Source: JBGPTK01 sp963797765 (GTDB lineage Bacteria > Acidobacteriota > Terriglobia > Acidiferrales > UBA7541). Taken from it: 64,000 nucleotides of DNA. Position 1 is the first letter of the stretch. Every line of letters starts with the position of its first letter. The notes beneath the pieces are model-generated. The model was not told where the DNA came from, did not search any database, and worked only from the letters and a program-made list of their open reading frames with translations. Made by a program: the position numbers and the translations under genes. Shown piece after piece: positions 44,135-53,232 of the stretch. The stretch covers positions 268,073-332,072 of the forward strand of contig CAWCQU010000001.1 in assembly GCA_963797765.1 (NCBI GenBank), given 5' to 3'.

Positions 44135-44257
44135 GAAGGGACGACGTCGCGAGCAATTGACGACAAGATTGTGCAGATTTAGGGTCACTTTGTAACCGAA
44201 TGGAGACAGCCATAATTTTTTCCCGAATTTCGCTCTCTTGAGTTACGCCCAGAGAAA

Positions 44258-44800
44258 ATGGCAGCTGTGGAGTGTTACATGCAAGCTAGAATGGTGAAAT
44301 CGGCCTCGCGGAGGGTAGAAGTGTCTCCTTTTGGAGATAGTCACGGAGCCAGACCTCTACGCTGTGGAAGACGAAGCAATCGAGAGCGAGGCTCGGAGAT
44401 TCTCGAGTCCGCCCTGGTGCTTCCCTTTCTTCTACTGCCGTTAATTCTGGGCGCGATGTATATCGGGTTGGCTTTCAGCACCTACGAAACACTGACGCGG
44501 GCGGCGCAAGATACTGCGCGCACCTTCGCGCTCAACAACACCAATACAGGTTTTTCGTGCACGAACACCATCACCACCACAGCTCCCGCCTCCTTCAACA
44601 GCATCTTGGCGGCAGGCGGTGTAAGTTCCTCGAACGTCGCGAACTTCCTGATATCCGGCACACAGCCATCTTATTCGGGTGCATCCGCATCTTCCTGCGA
44701 CGTCCACGTGAGCTTTACCTACCCCTACAATATTCCGTTACCTTTTTATAGTTTTGCGCTGAACTTCAACATCAACGCGCACTCCTGGCAGGTGGATTAA
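44258..44800 (+). CDS. TadE-like pseudopilin
   Basis: 180 aa. TadE-type N-terminal segment after a basic lead: SEILESALVLPFLLLPLILG with Glu residues at the head of the helix, then TYETLTRAAQDTARTFAL. The rest is a Thr/Ser/Ala-rich extracytoplasmic domain with two Cys residues (FSCTN, SSCDVH) that may form a disulfide. Part of the minor-pilin set of Tad systems, processed by the TadV-type peptidase. Upstream in-frame starts at 44279 and 44291 are possible. The next gene begins one base after its stop. Confidence 0.82.
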   Translation: MAAVECYMQARMVKSASRRVEVSPFGDSHGARPLRCGRRSNRERGSEILESALVLPFLLLPLILGAMYIGLAFSTYETLTRAAQDTARTFALNNTNTGFSCTNTITTTAPASFNSILAAGGVSSSNVANFLISGTQPSYSGASASSCDVHVSFTYPYNIPLPFYSFALNFNINAHSWQVD

Positions 44801-44801
44801 G

Positions 44802-45398
44802 ATGACGCTCCTAGCGAAATTCCGGCAGGGCGTGCTGCTCCGTACCCTTCGCCGGATCTTGGGCGAGACCAAGGGCTCGGAGCTGCTGGAACTCGCGTTG
44901 GTGCTTCCCTTATTGCTCGTGGTGGTAATCGGCGTCACTGATTTCGGCACCGCCTTTCTGGCGAGGCAGCGAGTGAACAGCGCCGCGATGGAAGGAGCGC
45001 GAGTGGCGGCATCGCAAACCATGGGCGGCCTGTACGGCAACGCCACGCCGCAATCGATCCTGGATGCGAGGACAGCGGTTACCAGCGCGCTCGTCGCGGC
45101 AGGCATGAGTGCATGCGGCTTGGACACGGCGGCGGTGACCCAAACAGACACGAATACGCTGGCCTACCAGTTCACGGGAAGCGCGGTGGGTGGATGTCCC
45201 GCTGGAGGGACGGCGGTGCTGACGATCACTCGCGGGTCGACGTGGGTAACTTCGGGAGCCGTTGTGGTGCAGGTGGAAGGAACTCAGGTCCAATTGACGT
45301 ATCCGCTAGTCTGGAAATTGAACCAGTTCGTAAGTGGCGGCGCTTTGCCTCTGCCAACAACAACCACTGTAAATGTGCAGCAATCGAATCTTTCCTGA
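44802..45398 (+). CDS. TadE-like pseudopilin (second)
   Basis: 198 aa. KGSELLELALVLPLLLVVVI is the TadE signature helix; RQRVNSAAMEGARVAASQ follows as in the family. The extracytoplasmic part carries Cys in MSACGLD and GGCPAGG and ends in a Thr-rich LPTTTTVNVQQSNLS. It is tightly packed between the first TadE gene and TadG, so the three minor pilins are co-translated. Confidence 0.85.
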   Translation: MTLLAKFRQGVLLRTLRRILGETKGSELLELALVLPLLLVVVIGVTDFGTAFLARQRVNSAAMEGARVAASQTMGGLYGNATPQSILDARTAVTSALVAAGMSACGLDTAAVTQTDTNTLAYQFTGSAVGGCPAGGTAVLTITRGSTWVTSGAVVVQVEGTQVQLTYPLVWKLNQFVSGGALPLPTTTTVNVQQSNLS

Positions 45399-45411
45399 AG
45401 TGGAGCGAACG

Positions 45412-46707
45412 ATGGGCACGCGCAATCAAAAAATCGATGGGCGGAATCAGCGAGGAATGACCCTCGTGTTTGTGGCAGCTTCTCTGGCCGTGCTGATGAG
45501 CCTGATGGCATTCGCGATCGATCTTGCGTGGCTTTACGTTGCTCACGTGGAAGCGCAAAACGTGGCGGATGCCGCCGCACTCGCGGCTGCCCGGGGAATC
45601 GTTGCCTCGGGCTATACGACGGTTCAGGGCAATGATTTTGCTGGACTTGCCGGAAGCCTTTCCACGAACTTGGCCCAGAGCGAAGGCAATGCCGTTGCTG
45701 CGCAGTACACGATTGTGGGAATTGCTCCTACTGTTACAGTGAATGCACCCGATTACACCACGCCCAACAATCCTCAAGTTACGGTGACTGTTTCGGCGGC
45801 CGTCCCGACTTTTTTCATTAAAGCCGTCAGCAACAGTTACGCCACAGTGACGATCCGGACAAGCGCTTCCGCGGCTGTTTTTAATCCAGGAAATGCGGGG
45901 ACTGGATTGTCCGTGGTGGGGACCAAGCCCTGGATGATTCCCAATATCGATCCCAACCACTTGTGCGTTCTTGGGGCCTCGGGCAATTGCAATTGCACAA
46001 CAGTCGCCGGGAACGCGCCGTTCATCAACAATACAACCGGCCAAATCTGCAACCCCGGCGTCACACTTTTTGCGGCAGGTGGAGAAGTAGGAGCGCAACT
46101 CAATCTGACCGCCGGCGATCCAACCATCCCGCCTGTCCCGGGAAATTTTTACCAATATTCTCCGGGGCTGCTGGCAAGTGGAACCGCGTCCAATGTTCCG
46201 GCCTGCGGGGCGGGATTGAGCTCCTATCAGCAGGCGATTGCAGGTTTGTTTACGGCGCCCATCGTAACGGGAACGAACTACGCTGTGGATCCCGTTATAC
46301 CGGATGTGGCATCCACGCAAAGTGCAATCCAGTGTCTGATTCACGAAGGTGGAGGCACAGGCCAAGACACGATGAATTTTGCACTCACCGGTGTGCTCAG
46401 CATGTGGCCTACCGGCGGAAATAATAATCCTCTCCCGAACGCCCGGGGAAATGGGCTGAGCCGGAGTGACTCGATTGTTACCTTTCCGGTTTACGACGTT
46501 GGTGCTGGCGCTTTGGCAGCTCCCTGTCCAGGCGGGGCCTGCGCCGGTCTGCCAGTGATTGGATTTCTTCAAGTGTTTATTAACGGGGCGCCCAATGGCG
46601 CGATTCCGTTCCAAGTGACGGTGCAGAACGTGGTGGGAGCGCTCTCCTCGGCGAATCCGATTATCACCCCAGCGGGCTCGCCCGTGCCCGTGCGGTTGGT
46701 GCAGTAA
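45412..46707 (+). CDS. TadG-like protein with putative pilus-anchoring N-terminus
   Basis: 431 aa. ATG at MGTRNQ chosen after GGAGCGAACG. RGMTLVFVAASLAVLMSLMA is the helix that in TadG family members precedes HVEAQNVADAAALAAARGI. The body is a large extracytoplasmic region with six or more Cys and Asn/Gly/Pro-rich loops; the von Willebrand MIDAS motif of classic TadG is not obvious. Its TAA overlaps the next ATG (TAATG). Confidence 0.82.
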   Translation: MGTRNQKIDGRNQRGMTLVFVAASLAVLMSLMAFAIDLAWLYVAHVEAQNVADAAALAAARGIVASGYTTVQGNDFAGLAGSLSTNLAQSEGNAVAAQYTIVGIAPTVTVNAPDYTTPNNPQVTVTVSAAVPTFFIKAVSNSYATVTIRTSASAAVFNPGNAGTGLSVVGTKPWMIPNIDPNHLCVLGASGNCNCTTVAGNAPFINNTTGQICNPGVTLFAAGGEVGAQLNLTAGDPTIPPVPGNFYQYSPGLLASGTASNVPACGAGLSSYQQAIAGLFTAPIVTGTNYAVDPVIPDVASTQSAIQCLIHEGGGTGQDTMNFALTGVLSMWPTGGNNNPLPNARGNGLSRSDSIVTFPVYDVGAGALAAPCPGGACAGLPVIGFLQVFINGAPNGAIPFQVTVQNVVGALSSANPIITPAGSPVPVRLVQ

Positions 46708-48236
46708 TGGCCGCATCGGAAGCCATATCGCCGGCTATTAGCCGCCAGCGAGGGACGCTGGCGGGATGGCTGAAAAATTGTTTTTCCTTCCCGGTACTTC
46801 TTGCCGCAATTGTTGCTGCGGGAGCCTGCGTCGCAGCCACAACGCTGTTCGTCGACCCGGACACGTGGTGGCACATTCACGTAGGCGACTTGATCCTTCG
46901 CAGCGGCACCTGGCCCACTCTAGACATGTTTTCATTCAGCGTTCCAGGCGCGGGATGGATCGCCTACGAGTGGTTTGGAGAAATAGTATTTGCCCTGACG
47001 TGGCGGCTCGGAGGATTCGTGGGCCTGGCGGCGATTGATTTCCTTCTCGCCGGAACGATCGGGATCCTGCTCTACGTTTACGCCACATTGCGATCGGGGA
47101 AGTGTAAGGCGGCGTGCGTAGTGGTCACTTTATCTCTCCCCGTATTGGGTGTTTTCTTTACCCTGCGTCCGCAGATGGTGGGATACGTTTTATTGCTTAC
47201 CACGATGATCTTGATGGAGCGGTACCGTCAAGGGCTCACGAAACGCCTATGGGTTCTGCCGGCCATATTTCTGATATGGGTGAATACCCACGGAACATTT
47301 GTTCTGGGAGCCCTGGTGGTCGGCGTCTATCTTTTGTCTGGATTGTTCGAGTTTCAAGCGGGTGGGATTGTGGCGGTCCGTTGGACTCCAAAACAGCGGC
47401 GCCACCTTTTGTTGGTGATGCTGCTGTGCATGCTGGTTGCTTCGATCACCCCCTACGGGTCTCGTCTGGCCGCATATCCATTGCAAATGGCTTTCATGCA
47501 GCCGGTAAACGTCGCGATTATCATGGAGTGGCAGCCGATGACTTTCACCGCTGCCATTGGGAAAGTATTTTTGGGGCTGATGCTGTTTTATTTCCTGGTA
47601 CAAGTAACACTAAGGCTTTCCTATCGGCTGGAAACGATTGCGCTGTTGGTTTTCGCCATATTCTCGACCTGCCTGCATATTCGCTTCCTGTTGTTCTTCG
47701 TGTTTCTGTTTGTCCCGCTGCTGGCGGAGGTGCTCGCCCGTTGGGCGGATGCGTATAAGCCCGAAAAGGACCAGCACCTGATTAATGCTGCCGTGATAAT
47801 GCTTTTGATTTTTGCCGGGGTGAGGTACCTGTCAAATTCCAGCAAGATTGCGGGTGAATTTACCAAGACTTATCCCGTCGAAGCTGTCGCTTATCTGAAG
47901 CAACATCCGCTGGCGACCCCGATGTTCAATGACTACGGTTGGGGCGGATTTCTTATTTGGTCGGGGATGCCACGGAACAGCGTCTTCATCGACGGAAGGG
48001 CAGATTTTTACGAATACGGCGGCGTTCTTGCCGACTACGTAAGTATCACTCACTTGGAACGGTCAACGCCGTTCCTTCTCCGGAAATACGACATTGGCGC
48101 GTGCCTGATTGACCCCAGTTCACCGCTCGCCACATACCTATCGGCCTCTCCGGATTGGCGGCTTTCCTATTCGGATGGAACAGCAACTCTTTTTGTACGC
48201 CAGGGTCAGGTCGCCGCAGGAAGCCTCAATCGATAA
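46707..48236 (+). CDS. Polytopic membrane protein with DPDTWWHIHVG motif
   Basis: 509 aa with about nine to ten transmembrane helices and a C-terminal soluble domain of about 120 residues (NDYGWGGFLIWSG, VFIDGRADFYEYGG). DPDTWWHIHVGDLIL in the first loop is characteristic of a family of bacterial membrane proteins of GT-C-like topology often annotated as hypothetical. It is translationally coupled to tadG, which suggests a pilus-related role such as glycosylation of pilins or minor pilins (inference). Confidence 0.8.
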   Translation: MAASEAISPAISRQRGTLAGWLKNCFSFPVLLAAIVAAGACVAATTLFVDPDTWWHIHVGDLILRSGTWPTLDMFSFSVPGAGWIAYEWFGEIVFALTWRLGGFVGLAAIDFLLAGTIGILLYVYATLRSGKCKAACVVVTLSLPVLGVFFTLRPQMVGYVLLLTTMILMERYRQGLTKRLWVLPAIFLIWVNTHGTFVLGALVVGVYLLSGLFEFQAGGIVAVRWTPKQRRHLLLVMLLCMLVASITPYGSRLAAYPLQMAFMQPVNVAIIMEWQPMTFTAAIGKVFLGLMLFYFLVQVTLRLSYRLETIALLVFAIFSTCLHIRFLLFFVFLFVPLLAEVLARWADAYKPEKDQHLINAAVIMLLIFAGVRYLSNSSKIAGEFTKTYPVEAVAYLKQHPLATPMFNDYGWGGFLIWSGMPRNSVFIDGRADFYEYGGVLADYVSITHLERSTPFLLRKYDIGACLIDPSSPLATYLSASPDWRLSYSDGTATLFVRQGQVAAGSLNR

Positions 48237-48651
48237 GACTGAGTTCACTCCGCTGACAATCACATCGGACTGCTCCATGAGCGCCACAGTGGCTGAAGTG
48301 CCCCGTCGCGGCCCTTCGACCCTCTCGACTGGGCAAGGAATCTTAACGCTTTAGTATTCCTAGTATTAAATTTCATGGCTTCATCAAAGTTCTGACCACG
48401 AAAACAAACAAGACCATAAGGCTGGTGTCCACAAACGTGGACTATTCGAGACGGTGCGCCAGCCTCGCACAACCCACGAAACCGTCGCATGCAATTAACC
48501 ATCTTATTTTCTGTCTGATAGCGCTTTTTGCCCGCGGCAACAACATCTTCTTCGACCCTCAGATTCAGGTTTCTTTGGCATGCCGCCTGCACTTAGGTTG
48601 TGAGGGCTATCTGTCTCGGTGGTAGAACTAAACTTCGCGGAGGATATCTCG
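48237..48651 (+). other. Promoter-containing gap before flp
   Basis: 415 bases without a gene; it contains the sigma-54-like promoter at 48576-48591 and presumably activator sites upstream. No tandem repeats were recognised that could be the activator binding sites. Confidence 0.5.
48576..48591 (+). promoter_or_regulatory. Sigma-54-like -24/-12 promoter of flp
   Basis: TGGCATGCCGCCTGCA matches the consensus TGGCACG-N4-TTGCA at 10 of the 12 defined positions. The invariant GG (48577-48578) and GC (48589-48590) have the required 12-base offset. The inferred start near 48602 would leave a leader of about 50 bases before the flp ATG. A sigma-54 activator is encoded in the same locus. Confidence 0.65.
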
Positions 48652-48846
48652 ATGAATAAGAAACTAATGCAGTTGTGGCGAGATGAGGCCGGCCAGGACC
48701 TAACAGAGTACGCTCTGCTTATGGTTCTTGTGGCCCTCGCCGCAGTCACAACGATGGGAACGTTGGCAACAGCGATCAGCAACGTGTTCAAAAACGCCGC
48801 AACAAACCTCGAGCACCGCGGCCAGCTAAATCGAACGAGCCCTTAG
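48652..48846 (+). CDS. flp: Flp pilin of the Tad system
   Basis: 64 aa; ATG after GGAGGATATCTCG. Class IVb prepilin: leader MNKKLMQLWRDEAG, cleavage after Gly14, mature N-terminus QDLTEYALLMVLVALAAV with Glu+5 and Tyr+6, then a short C-terminus. Normal length, unlike the two long-tailed pilins at 10.1 and 22.0 kb whose N-termini it resembles. Polymerises into the Tad/Flp pilus. Confidence 0.92.
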   Translation: MNKKLMQLWRDEAGQDLTEYALLMVLVALAAVTTMGTLATAISNVFKNAATNLEHRGQLNRTSP

Positions 48847-48906
48847 CTCTTTGGTCGCCCTCATGTCCGAGGGACATGATCGCCGCGGCGCTGGCGGCCA
48901 AAGAGC
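48846..48906 (+). other. Large nested stem-loop right after flp
   Basis: GCTCTTTGGTCGCC pairs with GGCGGCCAAAGAGC (14 bp, one T-G wobble). Inside it CATGTCC-GAG-GGACATG forms a second perfect hairpin. It begins at the flp stop. No T-run follows, so it more likely protects flp mRNA or throttles read-through into tadV than terminates fully. Such a device would raise pilin over machinery expression. Confidence 0.65.
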
Positions 48907-49099
48907 CTGAGTGCTCTTGGTGTGTCCGGATTGAGTTTGTACGATCGGGTTCCGTGCGAATGACTTCTAGGCGCATTGTTTGAGGATGGTGATCTGGCGA
49001 CGCGAACCTGCAGAAATTAGTCAGGTAGCTAGGAAGGAATTGGATCTCAAGGAAACGACAGTTGGCAAATGAGTTTGAACGGATCCGGAGGTAAGGGCA

Positions 49100-49630
49100 G
49101 TGCGAGAAGTGACTTGGATTCTGGCGGTAATTTTGACCTGCTGCGCGGGATGGACAGACGCGCGCTCGCGCCGGATTCCCAATTGGCTGACGGTTTCGGG
49201 CCTCGTTGTTGGCATCGTCGTGAATTCGATTGCCACCGGTTGGCACGGAACGCTGTTCTCGCTGGAAGGATTGGCCGTGCCGCTGCTGCTGCTTCTGCCG
49301 CCCGTGCTGATGCGCGGACTGGGAGCGGGGGATTGGAAACTGATGGGATCGCTGGGAGCGATCCTGGGAATCGATCGAGTGCTGGTGGTATTGCTGGCCA
49401 CGATTTTATTGGCGGGAATAATCGCGATTTTCCTGATGGTGAAGCAGCGCAGAGTGCTGGTGACGCTGAGAAACATGTGGGAGATTTTGCGCGGAGTTCT
49501 TGTTTTTGGAGTTCGTCCAAATCCTGAAGTGAATTTGGATAATCCGAATGCGACCAGTCTTCCATTCGGAGTGATGGCGGGCCTGGCTACTGTGCTTTGT
49601 TATTGCGCTGCCGGCGCCCTGCGTCCTTAG
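49100..49630 (+). CDS. tadV: A24-type prepilin peptidase
   Basis: 176 aa from GTG with GGAGGTAAGGGCA upstream. Aspartyl membrane protease: first catalytic Asp in TDARSRRIPNWL, second in GLGAGDWKLMGSLGA, the conserved motifs of CpaA/TadV. About five helices with a cytosolic loop (KQRRVLVTLRNMWEILRG). It removes the leaders of Flp and TadE-type pilins at the inner membrane, possibly including the two long-tailed pilins elsewhere in the window. Confidence 0.92.
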   Translation: MREVTWILAVILTCCAGWTDARSRRIPNWLTVSGLVVGIVVNSIATGWHGTLFSLEGLAVPLLLLLPPVLMRGLGAGDWKLMGSLGAILGIDRVLVVLLATILLAGIIAIFLMVKQRRVLVTLRNMWEILRGVLVFGVRPNPEVNLDNPNATSLPFGVMAGLATVLCYCAAGALRP

Positions 49631-49654
49631 TCTGGGTCCAAGGAGGTTCCGAAG

Positions 49655-50497
49655 ATGAACCGGAGCCGAGTTTTGATTGCGATAGCTGTGGCGATTGTTT
49701 TAGGTCTGGTCGTCAGCAGCATCGTCTACCGCGCGCTTACCCGAACGGTCGTGCAAACGGCGGTAGCGCCTGCAGTGCCTCATGTGGACATGGTAGTGGC
49801 TGCCGCCAAGCTTCCCCTCGGGTGGAGATTGCAGCCTTCTCAACTTCGCATCATCGAGTGGCCTGGAACCAGCCAGGTGCCGGGAAGTTTTAGCCGGATC
49901 GAAGACGTAGTGGGAAGAGCGCTGATCGCGCCGACGGTTGAGAACGAACCAATTCTGGATGGAAAACTGGCGCCCCGGGAAGGCGGAGCTGGGCTTCCGG
50001 CACGAATTCCGGAAGGGATGAGAGCGGTATCGGTAGCAGTGAATGACGTGGTGAGCGTTGCCGGCTTCGTGCAGCCAGGGACCATGGTGGACGTACTGGT
50101 GACGGGCGCGAGCGGGACCGGCTCCAATACCCGGACCATTCTGGAAAACGTGCGGGTGCTAGCCGCGGGACAAAGAATCGAGCAGGACACGGACGGGCAG
50201 CCTCAATCGTCTGCCGTGGTCACCTTACTCGTCACGCCGGAGGACGCCGGCAAGCTGACCATGGCCAGCATGGAAGGACGAATCCAATTGACGCTGCGGA
50301 ACGTGATTGACTCGGGAAAGGTTGAGCCGCCTCCGGTCTACTCGGCTGCATTGTTTGGTGGGGAATCGCCAGCGATGCCCATGAAGCACGTCGCGGGCAT
50401 GGCCCCACGGACTCTGGCGCCGCCCCCGCCCAGTACTTTTTCCATCGAAGTGATCCGAGGCAGTAAACGGGAAGTGGATAACTTCCCAAATCCGTAA
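49655..50497 (+). CDS. cpaB: Tad pilus assembly protein CpaB/RcpC
   Basis: 280 aa; ATG after AAGGAGG. N-terminal transmembrane helix (VLIAIAVAIVLGLVVSSIVY), then an SAF-type domain (VVAAAKLPLGWRLQPSQLRI, LIAPTVENEPIL) and the RcpC domain (GMRAVSVAVNDVVSVAGFVQ, PGTMVDVLVTG, VTLLVTPEDAGKLTMA). Periplasmic factor linked to the secretin. In operon order tadV-cpaB-cpaC. Confidence 0.92.
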   Translation: MNRSRVLIAIAVAIVLGLVVSSIVYRALTRTVVQTAVAPAVPHVDMVVAAAKLPLGWRLQPSQLRIIEWPGTSQVPGSFSRIEDVVGRALIAPTVENEPILDGKLAPREGGAGLPARIPEGMRAVSVAVNDVVSVAGFVQPGTMVDVLVTGASGTGSNTRTILENVRVLAAGQRIEQDTDGQPQSSAVVTLLVTPEDAGKLTMASMEGRIQLTLRNVIDSGKVEPPPVYSAALFGGESPAMPMKHVAGMAPRTLAPPPPSTFSIEVIRGSKREVDNFPNP

Positions 50498-50517
50498 AAA
50501 AGGCGCAGGTGAAACTG

Positions 50518-51987
50518 ATGAGTGAAAACTCGAAGACATGTGCACCTCGGATTATGAAAATATCGCAAGCAATTGCGCTGGCCGCAATCTTGTTTCTTTC
50601 GGCCGGCGCCGCCCGGGCGCAAGAAGCTACCGCCGGAACGGAAGGTCACGACACGATGCATTTGCTGGTGGGGCGTTCGCTGGTGATCAATTCGCCCACG
50701 CGCATCCGGCGTCTTTCCATCGCTGATCCGAACATTGCGGACGCCCTGCTGATCAATCCCACACAGATCCTGGTGAACGGGAAAGCGCCGGGAGGCGTTT
50801 CCCTGGTTTTGTGGAACGAGTCCGACCAGAGCCAGCTGTTCGAATTGTTTGTGGACATGGACATTCTGGGGCTAAGCGAAAAGATTCATGAAGAATTTCC
50901 AGATGAAAAAGTGAAAGTGGAGGCTTCGAAAGACCTGGTGATGGTATCCGGGCATGCTTCCACCAAAGCCATCGCGGACAAGATTATGCAAGTTGTGACG
51001 GCCGTGAATCCAAAGGTTGTGAATTTGATGGATGCGCCTGGCAAACCGTCGGTTGGGGAAGTCCTGCTTGAGGTGAAATTTGCCGAAGTGGATCGAGCCG
51101 CGTTGAGCCAGTTGGGAATGAACCTGTTCAGCATCGGCGGCGGGAAGGGAGCTGGAAATACAGTCGGTTCCACCACCACGGGACAATTCGGGCCCGGGCA
51201 ATTGAGCGGCGGGTTGCTACCACCCACGCAAATTAGCAGCCTTTCCACAAGCTCCAGCACGACTACGACCTCTACGCCCTCGTCGATTGGTAACTTTACG
51301 CTGAGCAGCATCCTGAATATTTTCATCTACCGCCCGGATATCAATCTGGGTGTGACGATCCAGGCTTTGCAACAGCACAACCTACTGCAAATTTTGGCCG
51401 AGCCGAATCTTTTGACCATGCCGGGGAAGGAAGCAAGTTTCCTGGCCGGCGGAGAATTCCCCTTTCCCGTTGTGCAAGGGGGAGCTGCCGGCACTGTCCC
51501 CACGGTTACGATTCAATTTCGCGAATTCGGAGTGAGACTCAACTTCACGCCGGATATTACGGAAGAGGGCAGGATTCATCTGAAGGTGAAGCCCGAAGTG
51601 AGTGCCCTCGATTTCAGCAACGCGGTAAACTTCGCCGGGTTCACGATCCCGGCGCTATCGACCCGGAAAGTGGATGCGGAAGTTGAGCTTTCCGACGGAC
51701 AGGGATTTGCCATTGCCGGATTGGTAGATGACCGGGTGACCTCGGTGATCAGCAAGGTGCCGCTGCTGGGAGATCTTCCGGTGCTCGGCCAATTCTTCAA
51801 GAGCAAATCCACCAACCGGACGAAGACCGAACTTCTGGTCCTGGTGACGCCACATATTGTCAAGCCGTTTGAGTCCGGCCACGAACCTCCGGGACCGCAA
51901 TTTCCCAAGCCGTTCCTGGAACCGGCCAGGCCGGAATCGCCGCGGCCAGCCGCGCCCGAATCGATGAAGCCGGGAGGCCAGAAGTAG
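50518..51987 (+). CDS. cpaC: Tad secretin CpaC/RcpA
   Basis: 489 aa from ATG (GTG at 50509 also possible). Signal peptide (AIALAAILFLSAGAARAQ), an N-terminal pilus-assembly domain (LLVGRSLVINSPTRIRRLSI), a BON-like module (VKVEASKDLVMVSGHAST), then the secretin domain (NLGVTIQALQQHNLLQILAE, PNLLTMPGKEASFLAGGEFP, GFAIAGLVDDRVTSVISKVP, RTKTELLVLVTPHIV). Ends in a Pro/Glu-rich tail. Forms the outer-membrane pore for the pilus. Confidence 0.94.
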   Translation: MSENSKTCAPRIMKISQAIALAAILFLSAGAARAQEATAGTEGHDTMHLLVGRSLVINSPTRIRRLSIADPNIADALLINPTQILVNGKAPGGVSLVLWNESDQSQLFELFVDMDILGLSEKIHEEFPDEKVKVEASKDLVMVSGHASTKAIADKIMQVVTAVNPKVVNLMDAPGKPSVGEVLLEVKFAEVDRAALSQLGMNLFSIGGGKGAGNTVGSTTTGQFGPGQLSGGLLPPTQISSLSTSSSTTTTSTPSSIGNFTLSSILNIFIYRPDINLGVTIQALQQHNLLQILAEPNLLTMPGKEASFLAGGEFPFPVVQGGAAGTVPTVTIQFREFGVRLNFTPDITEEGRIHLKVKPEVSALDFSNAVNFAGFTIPALSTRKVDAEVELSDGQGFAIAGLVDDRVTSVISKVPLLGDLPVLGQFFKSKSTNRTKTELLVLVTPHIVKPFESGHEPPGPQFPKPFLEPARPESPRPAAPESMKPGGQK

Positions 51988-52047
51988 TTTGGAAGGTGCG
52001 GCAAGCAAACTGAAGTAAGCCCTGATTGAGCGAGGAGATTTGAGGAC

Positions 52048-53223
52048 ATGTTGACTGCAGCAGTCTTAAGCGGGAATCCCGAGAGCTGCGGCGCGCTGCA
52101 AGTAAACTTGCAGCAAACGGGCCTTGTTCACACAGTGCGCGGTTGGACCGGGCCGCTGCTTTCACATCCGAGCCAGGGGGAAGGAATTCCCGACCTGGTT
52201 CTGCTGGATATCGACACGGATCCGAGTGGGTTTTTCGCGGCGGCAGCGAATCTTCGGCGCCTGAAGCCTACAGTTCTAATCATCGCTTACTCGCCGATTC
52301 AACATCCGGATTCCAACATGCTTCTGCAGGCCATGAGGTCGGGAGTGCAGGAGTTTGTTCCCAAGCCCGTCGATCCGGGAACGCTGCGCGAGATGTTACT
52401 GCGATTTATCCGGGAACAGGAAGTGGCAGTGGCGAAGGCGCAGCAGAAACTGATTGTGTTCATGGGTTCCAAGGGCGGCGTGGGAACGAGCACGATTGCG
52501 GTGAACCTGGGAGCGCAACTGGCGAAAGCGGGCAGGAAAAGAGTCGTGTTGTTGGACCTGGCCCGGCCCGTGGGCCACATAGCGCTGCTGCTGGATTTGA
52601 AGCCCCGTTTTTCAATCCGAGACGCGGTGGAAAATGTGGAGCGCCTCGACGCGAATTTCTTCGGCGGCCTGCTGGTGCATCACTCGACAGGTTTGGAAGT
52701 GATGGCGGGAACCTCGCATCCGGAAGAATGGGAAAAGATTCCGGGCGGCGACTTGGTTCGAGTGGCGAACGTGGCGCAGAGCACGAATGATTTCGTGCTG
52801 GTGGATGGCGGAGTGCACGGCTCGGGCGATTCCGCGGCGCTTTTGCAAACGGCGCGTGCGGTTGTGCTTGTGGCGGAAACGAGCGTGCCGGCTTTGTGGG
52901 CGATCGAGCGCCGCTTCGCTTCGATTGTTTCCATGGGCATCGATCCTTCGCGAATCCGTATCTTCATCAACCGCTGGCGGCGGACGGATGACGAGGCGCT
53001 GGCGAAATTGGAAAAGAACATGAAGCATCCCATCTTCGCCCGTATCCCCAATGATTTTCAGCACGTGAGCCATGCCGTGAATTCCGGCGCGCCCGTCGCC
53101 GAAAATCACAACAACACTTTGGTGACAAAATACAGGCAGATTGCGCTGCAATTGGCTGGCATCGATCCAAATTCGACGGAAAAGAAAACCGGTTTGTCAG
53201 GACTATTTTCTTCCAAAAGGTGA
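52048..53223 (+). CDS. cpaE: Tad localisation ATPase CpaE/TadZ
   Basis: 391 aa. Receiver-like N-domain (VLLDIDTD with Asp, VPKPVD with Lys) followed by a MinD/ParA-type ATPase: deviant Walker A FMGSKGGVGTSTIAVNLG (residues about 138-155), VVLLDLARPVG, DFVLVDGGVH (Walker B-like), RIRIFINRWRR. Recruits the pilus machine to its site on the inner membrane. The gene spacing of 60 bases from cpaC is small. Confidence 0.93.
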   Translation: MLTAAVLSGNPESCGALQVNLQQTGLVHTVRGWTGPLLSHPSQGEGIPDLVLLDIDTDPSGFFAAAANLRRLKPTVLIIAYSPIQHPDSNMLLQAMRSGVQEFVPKPVDPGTLREMLLRFIREQEVAVAKAQQKLIVFMGSKGGVGTSTIAVNLGAQLAKAGRKRVVLLDLARPVGHIALLLDLKPRFSIRDAVENVERLDANFFGGLLVHHSTGLEVMAGTSHPEEWEKIPGGDLVRVANVAQSTNDFVLVDGGVHGSGDSAALLQTARAVVLVAETSVPALWAIERRFASIVSMGIDPSRIRIFINRWRRTDDEALAKLEKNMKHPIFARIPNDFQHVSHAVNSGAPVAENHNNTLVTKYRQIALQLAGIDPNSTEKKTGLSGLFSSKR

Positions 53224-53232
53224 TGACCAGAA

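Noticed and set aside
45226..46716. 496-codon minus-strand ORF
   Set aside because: Antisense to tadG and the second TadE gene, which have clear family sequence and coupled starts.
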